Made by a program: the position numbers and the translations under genes | In this document: positions 10,949 through 20,620 of the stretch, piece by piece | Numbering within the stretch: the first letter of the stretch is position 1 | How the letters are laid out: the number at the start of each line of letters is the position of its first letter | The notes under the pieces: generated by a model | What the model was told of the DNA's origin: nothing | The model's input: only the letters and a program-made list of their open reading frames with translations | Database searches by the model: none | Source: Fragilariopsis cylindrus CCMP1102 | Lineage: Eukaryota; Bacillariophyta; Bacillariophyceae; Bacillariales; Bacillariaceae | Length of the DNA: 25,006 bases | NCBI GenBank assembly: GCA_900095095.1 | Contig: FMBT01000261.1 | Coordinates: 1 to 25,006, forward strand | Direction of reading: 5' to 3'

Positions 10949-11417
10949 AATAATTAGCTGCAACATCGTTTTTAGTAAAATATATAACGCAGATTCTGTA
11001 ATAACAATAAATATATTTGTGTGTGCATGTGTACGTAATTATATTATTCGAGTAGCAGCAAGTACAAAAAAGGTACCGATAGTTTTGTCAAAACTACTGG
11101 ACGAAATATTATACAGCATAGCAGATATTATATCCTTTCATTTGGCGTATTATTTTATCTTAGATGTTACAACTCTGTAAACTACACATTCAATTTATTT
11201 TTATTCATTATGTACTTAGATATTCGCAGCTTGTAAGATAGCAATCAATCAGCAGCATATTTAGAAGCGGCAAGCAACGATCAATGACGACAACAAGAAC
11301 AAAAAAGTACCAATATATTTGTACTGCATTTTATCAAATATGTTGTCTCTTTCACGAAAAAAATCCATAATTCGCCTTTTCTCTTCTTTCGGAAATATGA
11401 CATACATCTATTTTAAA
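10949..11417. other. Convergent 3' intergenic region, Arp4 / PLAC8
   Basis: About 470 nt separate the two stop codons of convergent genes. It is AT-rich. It holds an 8-bp-arm hairpin at 11080-11096 (TAGTTTTG, one base, CAAAACTA) and an imperfect direct repeat of about 20 nt around CAAG-ACAAAAAA-GTACC (near 11060 and 11293). No credible gene was seen. Confidence 0.55.
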
Positions 11418-12305
11418 TTAGACAGTCAATGGGGTACCAGGTGGATGCCCGGTAGTAGAACAATAGGTACCTGGATAGGTTTCATATTCACCAGTATGTC
11501 TCGCCATTTGACTGAGTGTACAGCACGTACAGAAAAACGCACAGCACAAATCTTCACATCCCACACAACGTTCTTCGGGAATGGAATATTGTGCACGAAC
11601 ATTTTGACGTGTTCGACAGAGACTGTACATCGACCATAGAAAAAACAAAATACTACCAATCGTTTTCATAATAACGATAAAGAGGGGGCATTTCCTGTGG
11701 TATAATCCAATGAAGCGATTGAGAGTGATACTGAAAATACTATGTACGATGCGAATAGTAGTACCATTACCTTAAATGTATTCTGGGTGGCTACTCTTTG
11801 ACCATGTTCACCAAGCCATGTGAGTGACATTCGAGTCATGATCTGAGCCAAAGAAATTTTTGAACAAAAGAAGGCACACCAAAGTGAAGGATGGCAAATT
11901 CCAACAGAAAAACAATCACAGAGTCCGTCTTTCCATTTCCCGGTTGGAGCCTGAATGAGATCATCATGCATCGAGGCAGGAAGAGGTGTAAAAAATTTCT
12001 CACCTTCCTTTACTCCACCTTCCGGCTATACACATTAAATGAAAAATCCCATACAATTCAAAAACAATTATGACGGTGAGTTTGACGATGATAGAAGACG
12101 GATGGGGAGGAGATTCTAAACTAATATTTAACCATAAAACGTAAACGTACGTACGTACCACTTCACAAACGAATGGACGATTCTTATCGTCATTTAAGAA
12201 TGCCTCGAAGGTATATCCAGCTGGTAGGGTTGATGGTGCTTCCACACTGACCATAACTGGTTTTATTACTTCGCCACCGGCATCTTTGAATCCCTGGCTA
12301 GACAT
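11418..12305 (-). CDS. PLAC8-family Cys-rich membrane protein, two exons, one apparent frameshift
   Basis: PLAC8/ANKUB-type proteins are small Cys-rich membrane-associated proteins; plant members are implicated in cell size and in metal or calcium handling. Exon 1 (12305-12159, 49 codons) has APSTLPAGYTFEAF and ends FVCEV. A 133-nt intron follows, and exon 2 starts at 12025 with PEGGVKEGEKFFTPLP, the usual continuation in algal members. Then come CDCFSVGICHPSLWCAFFC, QIMTRM and a hydrophobic segment. The frame breaks at a C5 run (G5 on the plus strand, 11684-11688). The rest is in another frame: a second membrane segment, RAQYSIPEERC, then CEDLCCAFFCTCCTLSQMARHTGEYE to the stop at 11418. With one base restored the protein is about 251 residues. 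The family call is strong. Whether the gene is intact in life is uncertain. Confidence 0.87.
12026..12158 (-). other. Intron of the PLAC8 gene with tandem donor sites
   Basis: This 133-nt phase-0 intron has GTACGT at 12158 and TATAG ending at 12026. The donor lies inside a (GTAC)n repeat, so GT dinucleotides recur every 4 nt (12158, 12154, 12150). Using the first donor joins FVCEV to PEGGV, the conserved reading. Confidence 0.85.
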
Positions 12306-13494
12306 GATGATATTGTTTTGTTTTGTTTTGATTTGCTGGTCTAGTATGCTCTCGATGATAGATTAAATTTTTCGATACGATGTCAATCAGAATCTAGTGA
12401 ATCGAACTATGTTTATGGTACAGCTCTAGTAGGTATTATTTGATGTTCCTCTTTTCGTTGCTACTCTTGTGTATTCAAGTATGGTATTGGATATTTTATT
12501 TCTTATTATTTCAGTTCCGTGTTCTTACAAGAACGACATCCGAACATCCAACATTCTTGGTTTCACGTTTTCGACGTTTCACACACAAGGGACATATACT
12601 AGAGAGACAAGCGTGGATCTGTGGAGTGAGTCGAACTTGAACGGATAAAAGGAGGCACGACTGAAATTTTTATTTTAGTCCATTAATTAGGCGAAGAAAA
12701 CGCGAGGCGATAAATATGCCAGCCTCTACTGTCACTCGTGTTGATCAAGATTTTTTCTTTTCTACTGTGCCAATCCTAATTTTGCAGGTGTTGGTTGTTC
12801 TTGTTGTGAGATTGCACCACTCTTTCCTTCACGTTTTTGGTTATTGCCTAATCGATTTGTTTGCTATGTACCTCTCCCTGGTGATCCTTCCATTGTCTAG
12901 CAAGTAATCTTCTTCATATTTTATAGTTTAAAAATTACGTCATTTATAGGCACATAAGTAAGTGTGTAGAGCATATACACCATGGTCTACAATACAACTC
13001 TTCATCTTATTGGGGGGGGGGGGGGGCACACTTATTTACGCACAATTGTTTGTCTGACTTGGATCTAAAGTTAATTCCTCATATCATCTTGCTGTTGTGT
13101 TAAAGTATCCAGTCAATTACCATGGTACCTGTTTCAACATTATGTAATTAATTGCACAATACAAGATACAAAATATCCCTACTATAGAGTAAGGAAGCTG
13201 AACACCTCTTTTTGACAGAACGGTAGTAAAGACTAGCTTATAATATTGCAACAGTTGAGGACATTATGTTGCCAATTTTACGATAATTTTCACAGTGGTT
13301 TTGTTGGTAGCTATGTGCTGCTACAGGATCAAAAAACAATGCTGACATGGCTACATCTAATCTAATCTAATCAATGGCAGCAACATATTGATGAGATTGT
13401 TTAGTTGCGATTTGAGAAGAAAAGAGAATTGAATAGAAATATAACCCAATACGTATTATTTTTCAATAGCATAAATAAATTAAACATCTCATTT
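12306..13494. other. Gene-free stretch between PLAC8 and the plastid-protein gene
   Basis: About 1.2 kb between two minus-strand genes. Two plus-strand ORFs of about 65 codons (12440-12640 and 12716-12907) are hydrophobic but lack recognisable features. A G15 homopolymer lies at 13012-13026, and a short TCTAA triplication at about 13355-13372. The PLAC8 promoter should be at the left end. Confidence 0.55.
13012..13026 (+). repeat. G15 homopolymer
   Basis: An uninterrupted run of 15 G lies in otherwise AT-rich intergenic DNA. It is G-quadruplex-capable, and its length is likely to vary or be misread. Confidence 0.95.
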
Positions 13495-14265
13495 TTAAAT
13501 CCAATAATTGGGTATATTCAAAATTCCATTCTCTAGACTCCATGATGGAAACCAGCCATCTTTTGCGCTCGTAAGTGCCACCGTTGCGGCTAACCCTAGA
13601 AGAAACATAAGTGTACCTATAGAAAAATAACCTATCAGCTTGGATGTTAGAAGAGTATTCTTCAATAGAGAAATATCTTCCTTGTATGAATCGAGTTTAT
13701 CTTGGGCAACGGACGGTTCGCATGTGTCTTGTGATTGTGAAAATGAATCGAATACGGCACGGATTGCCAAAGGATTGGCTCCACTGTTTGCCTGTTCGAA
13801 TGCCTGAAACGTAACATAACCTTTCGAAGAAAGAAAATTGCCTTCAATTGGAAATTTCTCTACAAGTTGTGATACTGTCAATTTATTATTGATGATCTTT
13901 TCTACATCTTTGGATGCTAAGTCTTCGGGGTATCCACAAAGTGGACTCAATCCAAGATTTACTCCCCCCAATGATGGACTTCCCTTCAGTGATTGGATAT
14001 ACCGAGTTTTACTATACATCCTTGGAAATGCGGAAAGTGCAACTCCAAGTCCTCCCGACGAACCAAAGAACCAGAGAAAAAATTGTGTTCGTGCAACATC
14101 CGCCGCAGCATCTACCGCAATCTCTGATGGAATTACACGAAGAATAGTCGTTGTCGAAGACGACGACACGACACGACGACTTCGTTGTTGCTGAACGAAA
14201 CCATGACAGCAGCAATTGCAAAAAATGCAAAAGGTAGTAAGGAAAACCAGCAAAAGTTGCATCAT
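13495..14265 (-). CDS. Predicted plastid-targeted membrane protein, function unknown
   Basis: This is an intact single-exon frame of 256 codons. It starts with a hydrophobic signal peptide (MMQLLLVFLTTFC) ending in CCCHGFVQQQRSRR. A Gly-Phe junction followed by Arg, Gln and a Ser/Thr-rich stretch is what a heterokont bipartite plastid presequence looks like (signal peptide plus transit peptide with Phe after the cleavage site). The mature part has a hydrophobic segment (QFFLWFFGSSGGLGVALSAFP, about residues 61-81), a soluble middle with GYPEDLASKDVEKIINNKL and PIEGNFLSSKGYVTFQAF, and a C-terminal membrane helix (about residues 208-230, IGYFSIGTLMFLLGLAATVA). I take it for a conserved algal plastid protein but cannot name it. 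Thylakoid or inner-envelope location is inferred only from the helices. It could also be a secretory-pathway membrane protein. Confidence 0.75.
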   Translation of the reverse strand: MMQLLLVFLTTFCIFCNCCCHGFVQQQRSRRVVSSSSTTTILRVIPSEIAVDAAADVARTQFFLWFFGSSGGLGVALSAFPRMYSKTRYIQSLKGSPSLGGVNLGLSPLCGYPEDLASKDVEKIINNKLTVSQLVEKFPIEGNFLSSKGYVTFQAFEQANSGANPLAIRAVFDSFSQSQDTCEPSVAQDKLDSYKEDISLLKNTLLTSKLIGYFSIGTLMFLLGLAATVALTSAKDGWFPSWSLENGILNIPNYWI

Positions 14266-15014
14266 CTTATCAAGGATTGTTATAAATTCCTTTTAAGAGC
14301 AGTTGCTGAGAAGTTGCTCTTTGGGTGTGGTTGCTCAGGTCGATCGGCAGTTATCGTTGTGTAAAGAGCATAATCATCTCTTACGGCAAGAAACAAGAGA
14401 AACAAGAAAAGCAGAAGCAAATCTAAAACAACCATTAAATTTTTAATTCAGCCAAGATCGATCGTCGTCAGTGATTAAGATATGTTTTCTCCCCCTTTAT
14501 ATTACGTCATTTTCAATTTAGGGGATAGTAAAAAATGAATATACTACAATGCATTACTGTAGCAACTAGTACTGTGTGACGATACTGTAGAGCATGTGTA
14601 TTAAACAATACAATACAAAAACTTGTAGCTAGCTAGCTAGCTAGTTATTAGTTTGCGAAAAGATGTTATAGTATTATGAGAGATTATGAGCAGTAAATAA
14701 TGTTATAATAGTATACTTTTATTGTTATAAATTCTAAATGTTACAGTTACATCTGTAGTATTTCATTTCATTTCATTTCTTTTTCCCTATCCTCGAAGTC
14801 ACGAAGATTTGGTATTAGCGTGTATATAGCCACATAGGAGAACCCCCTCCCCCAATGAGTTGTTGTATATATATATGTATATATATATATATGCGTCATA
14901 ATATGTTCGGCTACGACATTTATGAATGACGTTTTTGCTTTGCAGTAGGATATTATTATATTCACAAAGCACCGTAAACAAAAAACAACTTCTGTGTTGT
15001 TGTCGTTGTCTTAT
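14266..15014. other. Intergenic region between the plastid-protein and HAD-like genes
   Basis: About 750 nt between two minus-strand genes. It contains a self-complementary TAGC repeat (14626-14644), an AT dinucleotide run with one interruption (about 14865-14892) and a tripled CATTT-type repeat near 14760. No gene was seen. The plastid-gene promoter should be at the left end. Confidence 0.6.
14626..14644. repeat. (TAGC)n self-complementary tetranucleotide repeat
   Basis: Nearly five copies of TAGC in a row; every unit is part of a palindrome (AGCT, CTAG, GCTAGC). Shorter versions occur at about 18110-18120 and 20125. Confidence 0.95.
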
Positions 15015-16534
15015 TTATTTACGAGAACAGGATAGTCCCTTTCGTTTTCGTGGTACGTATGATGGGATAATGTTAGTGTCATAGTGGACACGTTCCTCTC
15101 TTAAATATGTTTCTGCGTACTGATTAGCTTGGTCTTTGGTTATGTGCATATCAAGACTCTTCGTCGATTCACAAACAAATTGCATATGATTGGTCAGTAA
15201 ATGTAACTGTCCAATTATTTGAAGTAATGTTGGCGAGGACATAAATTTAATACTTTTCGGTACAGCATCGAGTTGTCCAGAAACGATACTAACTGCCATC
15301 CGTTCCTCATTGGAATCTCCAAATGAAATGATTTGTCGTGGTTCCTGTTCTTGTTCTTCTTGTTCAACAACGCAAACATCACCACAATTGTCTTCATCAG
15401 ACATAGAACTTTCTGATAGAGACGATGCCGTCGACGAAACCTCTGTTCCTTCCAAACTAGCACATGATGTAGCATCATCGCCACCACCACCTGCCTTATT
15501 CAATGCATCATAAATTTCATTGACTTCATGGGCAAAAGCAGCTGCCTTCCAACAAAGAGGTTGACAAGGATAGAATTTTTCATATCGAGTCCGTGCGGAA
15601 ACAACAGGATACTTTGCAATCACTGGTAGTAGTGATGGACAGTATTTTTCAGCAGAGAATTGTACCCACCCTTCATCAGAGTTCGTAATGATAATCACCT
15701 AGATACAAGTCGAATACAGTGGTTGGATGACATGATGGATTGGTGGATGGATAGAATGAAAATTTCAAATAAAGAATTTATTTAGATAGAAATGAAAATT
15801 TTGTGAGACGTGTGCACGTGGTCGATAGTGGAAGCAACAGACAGACACATAGCGATTTATTGCGCGAGATGAACTCTTTGGCCGTTGTGGCGCCAAATTT
15901 GAGTCCTCCTTGTGACTGAGTAACCGATATTTAACCGCCAGGTTTTATTGAATCACAGGTGGTGTCAATCACGAATGGAAATCGGTTGTTGTTTGATTTT
16001 TAACGAAAAAAACAACTAACAAATCAATTTTGGTTTCCGAGTCCCATCGACCACCATGGGGATGAACGGATTTTCAAAGGAAAAGCAGACGAAATTCCAA
16101 GCAAACAAAGATACATCATAGAATAAAGCAAATAAACTCACCTCTCCATATTTTGATGCTTCTTCTAGAAATCTTTCTGTTGCTCGACTTAGTTCTTCTA
16201 GCATGTTTTGAAACTGGATAATATGACGACGAAGGACGAACAAAAAACGAAAAATTAAATTGTCGGTGTGAGAGAATTCAAATAAAGAACGTCGTAATAG
16301 TTCGCAAAACAACAGCTCTCATGTTTTGCTGAATAGATAAGCAATTCTTTCAAAGATGAATGTAGTTAGTTTCGCATTCTTGCAACTTACATGTTGTGGT
16401 AAGTCTTTCGAATTTTCGATTTGCCATCGATCAACAAAGGTGGATGGAAGAATTGTATCATCATAGTCAACGATAACGACCTTCCCATTAGATTGTTTAC
16501 GTCGGTGATGAGTAGTTATATTGTTGTATAACAT
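15015..16534 (-). CDS. HAD-superfamily-like hydrolase, three exons
   Basis: Exon A (16534-16391, 48 codons) has GKVVIVDYDDTILPSTF; DYDDT (23-27) fits HAD motif I with the nucleophile Asp. Exon B (16213-16142, 24 codons) is a short helix (MLEELSRATERFLEEASKYGE). Exon C (15698-15015) begins VIIITNSDEGWVQFSAEKY, fitting motif II (Thr/Asn after a hydrophobic strand). It continues with SARTRYEKF, WKAAAF (possible motif III Lys at 123), an acidic Ser-rich insert (142-192), and IISFGDSNEERMA (motif IV, 199-205). All junctions are phase 0 with consensus ends (GTAAGT/CCAG, GTGAGT/CTAG), giving about 299 residues. I recall this arrangement from uncharacterised protist and fungal HAD-like proteins. The substrate cannot be told. 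Phosphatase activity is inferred from motifs only. Confidence 0.78.
15699..16141 (-). other. Second intron of the HAD-like gene (443 nt)
   Basis: Donor GTGAGT at 16141 and acceptor CTAG ending at 15699. At 443 nt it is the longest intron visible here; the others are 133-224 nt. It holds a CACGTG palindrome (15815-15820) and a GCGCCAAA, E2F-consensus-like string (15890-15897). Confidence 0.85.
16214..16390 (-). other. First intron of the HAD-like gene (177 nt)
   Basis: Donor GTAAGT at 16390 and acceptor CCAG ending at 16214, phase 0. In-frame read-through from exon A ends in a stop at 16319. Confidence 0.85.
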
Positions 16535-17866
16535 TTTGTTTTATTATTGTTGTTTTGTTGAATTGAATTTTGTGTGAGTTGTGTGAAAGAATTATTACAA
16601 TAGATTATGTTGACATGGAAGGAAGTACCGTACAATATTATGACGGATGTAGTTCTACTAACGTTACCAGGTATTGATGATTTGAAATGAAGCAAATAAT
16701 GAGATGTTCGATTGGCGTGGACTTTTTCAAAAAAAAATTGATTTCAAGATTCAAGATGAAACCCACTTTCCCTTTTTTTTACTCGTAAATACTTTTTGAA
16801 AATTTCAGGTCGCACTTTGTATTCAATACAACGGAGGTTTAGAAGTTTAACATGCTCGGTTGAACGTCTCCATACCGACTTTTTCATTCGGCATAATATA
16901 ACGCGCGTAGATGTCTCCGATAAATTTGAAATTTGAAGTCTAAGTATTAATGGATGAAAATCCAATATTTTTTTCTTTGCTGACGGATTTACGCGGTTTA
17001 TTTTTGGGGGGCGCCTAAATTTGGTCGACTTTTTTTTGTTATGTAACGAAAAAAAATTCTCACGCCAGTCCTATTATTGTTGAGAGCCAATACACCTCTA
17101 CAATTCGTAGCTCATATTTGTCCAACTCTCATACTGAACCAAATAATATATATACTGTATATATACATATATATAGTAAACAACCAACCAAATTGCAAGA
17201 GATAACATAATCCATCAATAGTTAGTGTGTAGTGTACATGTGCAAGGAAACTTACCTTCTCTTCTTTTGATAATGAGAGAGTTGAACTACCGTATTAACA
17301 ACAACAACAACAACAGTCAGCCAGTGTGGTGGCACAAATCACATTGTCACAAACCACTGTGCGATCATGATTCTCATTTCTTAGATACAAATTGATACTG
17401 CATGTCATTCTAACCTAATACAATCGCAGTTACATTTCATATGGTAATATCAAAACCAATTATGATATGCAGCATACTTTTCTATGATGTATACTGTGAC
17501 AATGTCCAAAGAACACAAACAAAAGACATAGTAGATAAAAATCTACCTACAAGAAAAAGTGAAGGACTCTGATCTATGGACAAATGGAAATATGAGCGGT
17601 TGATAAGAAATTAATGAAGTAAAAGGAGTTGAAGAAGTATCATGTGTGTGTATCTTTGCCCACAGATTATTGGAAAAAACTAGCTGTCTATTCTATCCAA
17701 TCAGTGAAAAAAGGCCAGTTGTAGATATCAGTTCAAAATGACTGCATTTGGAAAGGACTTAGAAATGATTTAAAATGGGTAATAGTATGTAGGACATGTC
17801 AAAAGGATCAAATGAGCAAGCTTGATCTCTAAAAAACAAGGAATAATGTAGAAACATAGAGAGAGA

Positions 17867-17902
<36 letters not shown>

Positions 17903-18337
17903 ACCCTCTCCTCAATCCATTTACTAATCACACAATTCTATTCCATTAGCAAACATGATTCGTATCAACAGAAACTTTTGTAGAATGTAAAGCAAAGCAT
18001 ATCAGATTATTAATTGCATTGGTAAGGAGTAAGTTAGGTTTGCTTGTTTTGCTCTGCTGATATTATTTGTATTTTTTTTGCGAGTCACTAGTCGAGTGAG
18101 TCATCAGTCGCTAGCTAGCTATTCATCAAACAAAACAAAAAAATTTGAAAGCACCACACTGCCATCAAAAGTTCAAAAGAATACAATCCAGGAACTCAAT
18201 GATGAAACTTTAAAAGGTTCACAAAGGGGCGGCAACAAGAGTTTACGATGGCTTGGAACGGAAATACACGAATCAATTCGTAGACGAACACGGTATCATA
18301 GTATCATCACAGTTGAGAGCACGCCCAGACAACAATC
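16535..18337. other. Gene-free stretch between divergent HAD-like and MFS genes
   Basis: About 1.8 kb that should contain both promoters. Contents: T-runs and a GGGGGGCGCC block near 17005, a TA-rich patch near 17145-17175, an (AG)n microsatellite at about 17858-17898, and a strong minus-strand splice-donor-like string at 17250-17257. Short ORFs at 16744-16965 (minus) and 18078-18341 (plus) lack convincing protein character. Confidence 0.55.
17858..17898. repeat. (AG)n microsatellite
   Basis: About twenty AG dinucleotides with one interruption, in the intergenic region upstream of the MFS gene. Confidence 0.95.
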
Positions 18338-19999
18338 ATGACAATTATGACAATCGATAACCCTACGAATGCTGCCATCGGCGAAACTACTCGACATCTT
18401 CAAGAGTCTCTCTTATCCCAACAGCAATCGATACTAGTTGACGATCCAGGGGAAGAAAGTGACACATTAATTGAAGAAAATGATACAGGTGGAAACGAAA
18501 ATCGCGAGCAACAAATACCAATTGCTTCTCAACAACTGTATGATGGGCTAAAGTTTAGAGATTCTATCTTAATCAAGTCCCTATATTTTCTTGACGCTTT
18601 AGGAAGTTCGGCATGGGGACGATTTAGTGCAATATACTACAACACTCATGGACTGAATCCACAACATATTGGTGTCATTGAAGGACTGAGAACTGTCGTA
18701 CCATGTATAAGTATGGTATTTTGGGGCTTCGTCGCTGATCGTTTCAATTGTCGAAAACAAGTTTGGTTATGGACGAAAGTTGGTGGAAGTGTGATTTTAT
18801 TGTTCTTGGCTCTACCTTATGTGACTCAATCTTTCAATCGGATACTATTTGTGTCGGTGATAGCACAACTTTTTGTATCCAACGGTGCCATTCTAGATGC
18901 ATATACACTGGAGTTGCTAGGAACAGCAAATAAACTATTTTATGGACGATATCGTTTGTACGCAAGCTTATCGTGGGGTATGGGATCTATGGTTATGGGG
19001 TGGATAACCGACCATTACGGGTTTGACTGGAACTTTATCATGTTTGGCGTGTTGAGTTTTTCAATGGTTGTACTGGTTGCGTACTATATACCAAACTCCA
19101 TCAATGTCGATTCCAACCCCCGAGAAGAATCAGTCACACCAACAACTACTGCTACTAGTATTATAAGTACAAGCAACGCAGAAACGGATATTGAGGACGA
19201 AGATGATTATGACGATGTTGATGAACATACTGCTAGTCAATCATTTGAACGAATTGTTGACCTCTTATTACTTATAATTGAACCTCGAGTGATATTCTTT
19301 CTAATCGAAATTACTATAATGGGTGCAGCTATGGCAACCGTGGAAAGACTACTATTCTTATACATGGTCAATGATTTAAATTCATCCACATTTCTTTGTG
19401 GCTTAAGTGTTGGAGTGAATGTAGTTTTTGAGCTTCCGATATTTTGGTATGCATCTTCGATCTTAAATTATCTTGGATCTGACGGTATGTTTCTATTGTC
19501 TATGACTTGCTTCGTCGTTCGGGTGTATGGATACACATTGTTGACTCCATCAACCAAGTGGTGGATACTCGCACTTGAATCGATGCACGGGGTCACGTTT
19601 GCTATGTTTTGGATTGTTACCACCGATGTTTCTAAAGTTTTGATAGATAAAAGCAAAGGAGGGTTCTGGAGTACAACCATTCCCTCTATTGTACAAATGC
19701 TATACACCGCAGTCGGAGCGACGATCGGATCGGTTTTGGGAGGATTCGCTATGCATCGATTTGGCTCAAGATTGATGTACCTTTTTACGGCAGAATTAGT
19801 TTTCTGTTTGCTACTGATTCATTTGATGGGAAGTATACTTGTCCGAACTAAATATTGCAATCGAATCGGAAGCCTTCTTCCTGATTGTCACAATGAAGTA
19901 GAGAACGTCAATAATGACGATGATGTTGATGTTGAACACGATAATGAGAGTAGAGAAGATTTGTCAATAAGCAGCGATTCGTCTACTACACCTACATAG
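18338..19999 (+). CDS. Major facilitator superfamily transporter, MFS_1-like/MFSD6-like
   Basis: An intact frame of 553 codons; ATGs at 18338 and 18347 both fit as start. A hydrophilic acidic N-terminus (1-70) is followed by about 12 predicted membrane segments in two bundles. Between the second and third helices is GFVADRFNCRKQV (130-142), matching MFS motif A (G-x3-D-R-x-x-R-K). ANKLFYGRYRLYASLSWGMG (198-217) matches the Y-G-x-x-R pattern of the MFS_1-like/nucleoside-symporter-like branch that includes MFSD6. The central cytoplasmic loop (about 256-303) is very acidic, rich in Thr/Ser/Asp/Glu. The C-terminus is again acidic. Substrate is not predictable from the sequence. The next gene, on the same strand, starts 620 nt downstream, with no sign of shared regulation. 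Confidence 0.88.
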   Translation: MTIMTIDNPTNAAIGETTRHLQESLLSQQQSILVDDPGEESDTLIEENDTGGNENREQQIPIASQQLYDGLKFRDSILIKSLYFLDALGSSAWGRFSAIYYNTHGLNPQHIGVIEGLRTVVPCISMVFWGFVADRFNCRKQVWLWTKVGGSVILLFLALPYVTQSFNRILFVSVIAQLFVSNGAILDAYTLELLGTANKLFYGRYRLYASLSWGMGSMVMGWITDHYGFDWNFIMFGVLSFSMVVLVAYYIPNSINVDSNPREESVTPTTTATSIISTSNAETDIEDEDDYDDVDEHTASQSFERIVDLLLLIIEPRVIFFLIEITIMGAAMATVERLLFLYMVNDLNSSTFLCGLSVGVNVVFELPIFWYASSILNYLGSDGMFLLSMTCFVVRVYGYTLLTPSTKWWILALESMHGVTFAMFWIVTTDVSKVLIDKSKGGFWSTTIPSIVQMLYTAVGATIGSVLGGFAMHRFGSRLMYLFTAELVFCLLLIHLMGSILVRTKYCNRIGSLLPDCHNEVENVNNDDDVDVEHDNESREDLSISSDSSTTPT

Positions 20000-20620
20000 C
20001 AGCCAACCAACCAATCAGTCTCACTTGCCGTATTATTAGATACTATGAAATCCTTTTCGTCAGACTGATATCCCACCAAACGCTCGCCTTGATGGACCCG
20101 CCCCCCACCCACTATTTGGATTCGGCTAGCTACATTTCCCAACAAAAATCATTGATAAATAACAAAGAGTGTTGACTTTATACATGATTTTCTTACTCTC
20201 GGTTCAACTAACCTTTTGGGGATGGATCATAACACTGAATTTAGATACTTTAGCAATACCTTGATAGCTACAGAAAGTCATCATTGGATAGTACTACTAA
20301 GCTGGTGCGTAACGAAATATTATATATATCTGTACCTTAGGAAGAAAGTTCATTGACATCTGGCTTGCTAACTAGTATCTGAACTAAGAACAGAAAAATC
20401 TTCGAAACTTCGCGCGTGTATTCAGTATCATTGATCATCGTGTGTCCGCATCGTGTCAACACATTCTTCATTCACGCCATAAAATATTTCGAAATTTTAT
20501 CTTTAGGCCTTTTGAATACGTACTGTATCCACCCATCACATACCTCTTAGAGAAACCGAGCTATTATCGATCGAACGAAACGCCACATCGCCACCACCCG
20601 TTTCATTATAATCACTGATC
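20000..20620 (+). other. Intergenic region MFS to PX gene
   Basis: About 620 nt between two co-directional genes. A short C-rich patch occurs near 20100 (CCCGCCCCCCACCC). I see no gene or repeat. The right part should carry the PX-gene promoter and 5' UTR. Confidence 0.55.

Noticed and set aside
12440..12640. Small ORF with a signal-peptide-like start
   Set aside because: The N-terminal hydrophobicity is produced by T-rich sequence, and the remainder matches nothing I recognise; not supported as a gene.
13355..13372. TCTAA triplication considered as interstitial telomere-like repeat
   Set aside because: Only about three units, and the unit differs from the usual TTAGGG-type algal telomere repeat.
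16744..16965. 73-codon minus-strand ORF upstream of the HAD-like gene
   Set aside because: No motif and no context; its length is within chance expectation in this region.
18078..18341. ORF of 87 codons overlapping the MFS start by ATGA
   Set aside because: It begins with a non-ATG codon, has no recognisable features, and is more likely 5' UTR; eukaryotic genes are not expected to be translationally coupled this way.
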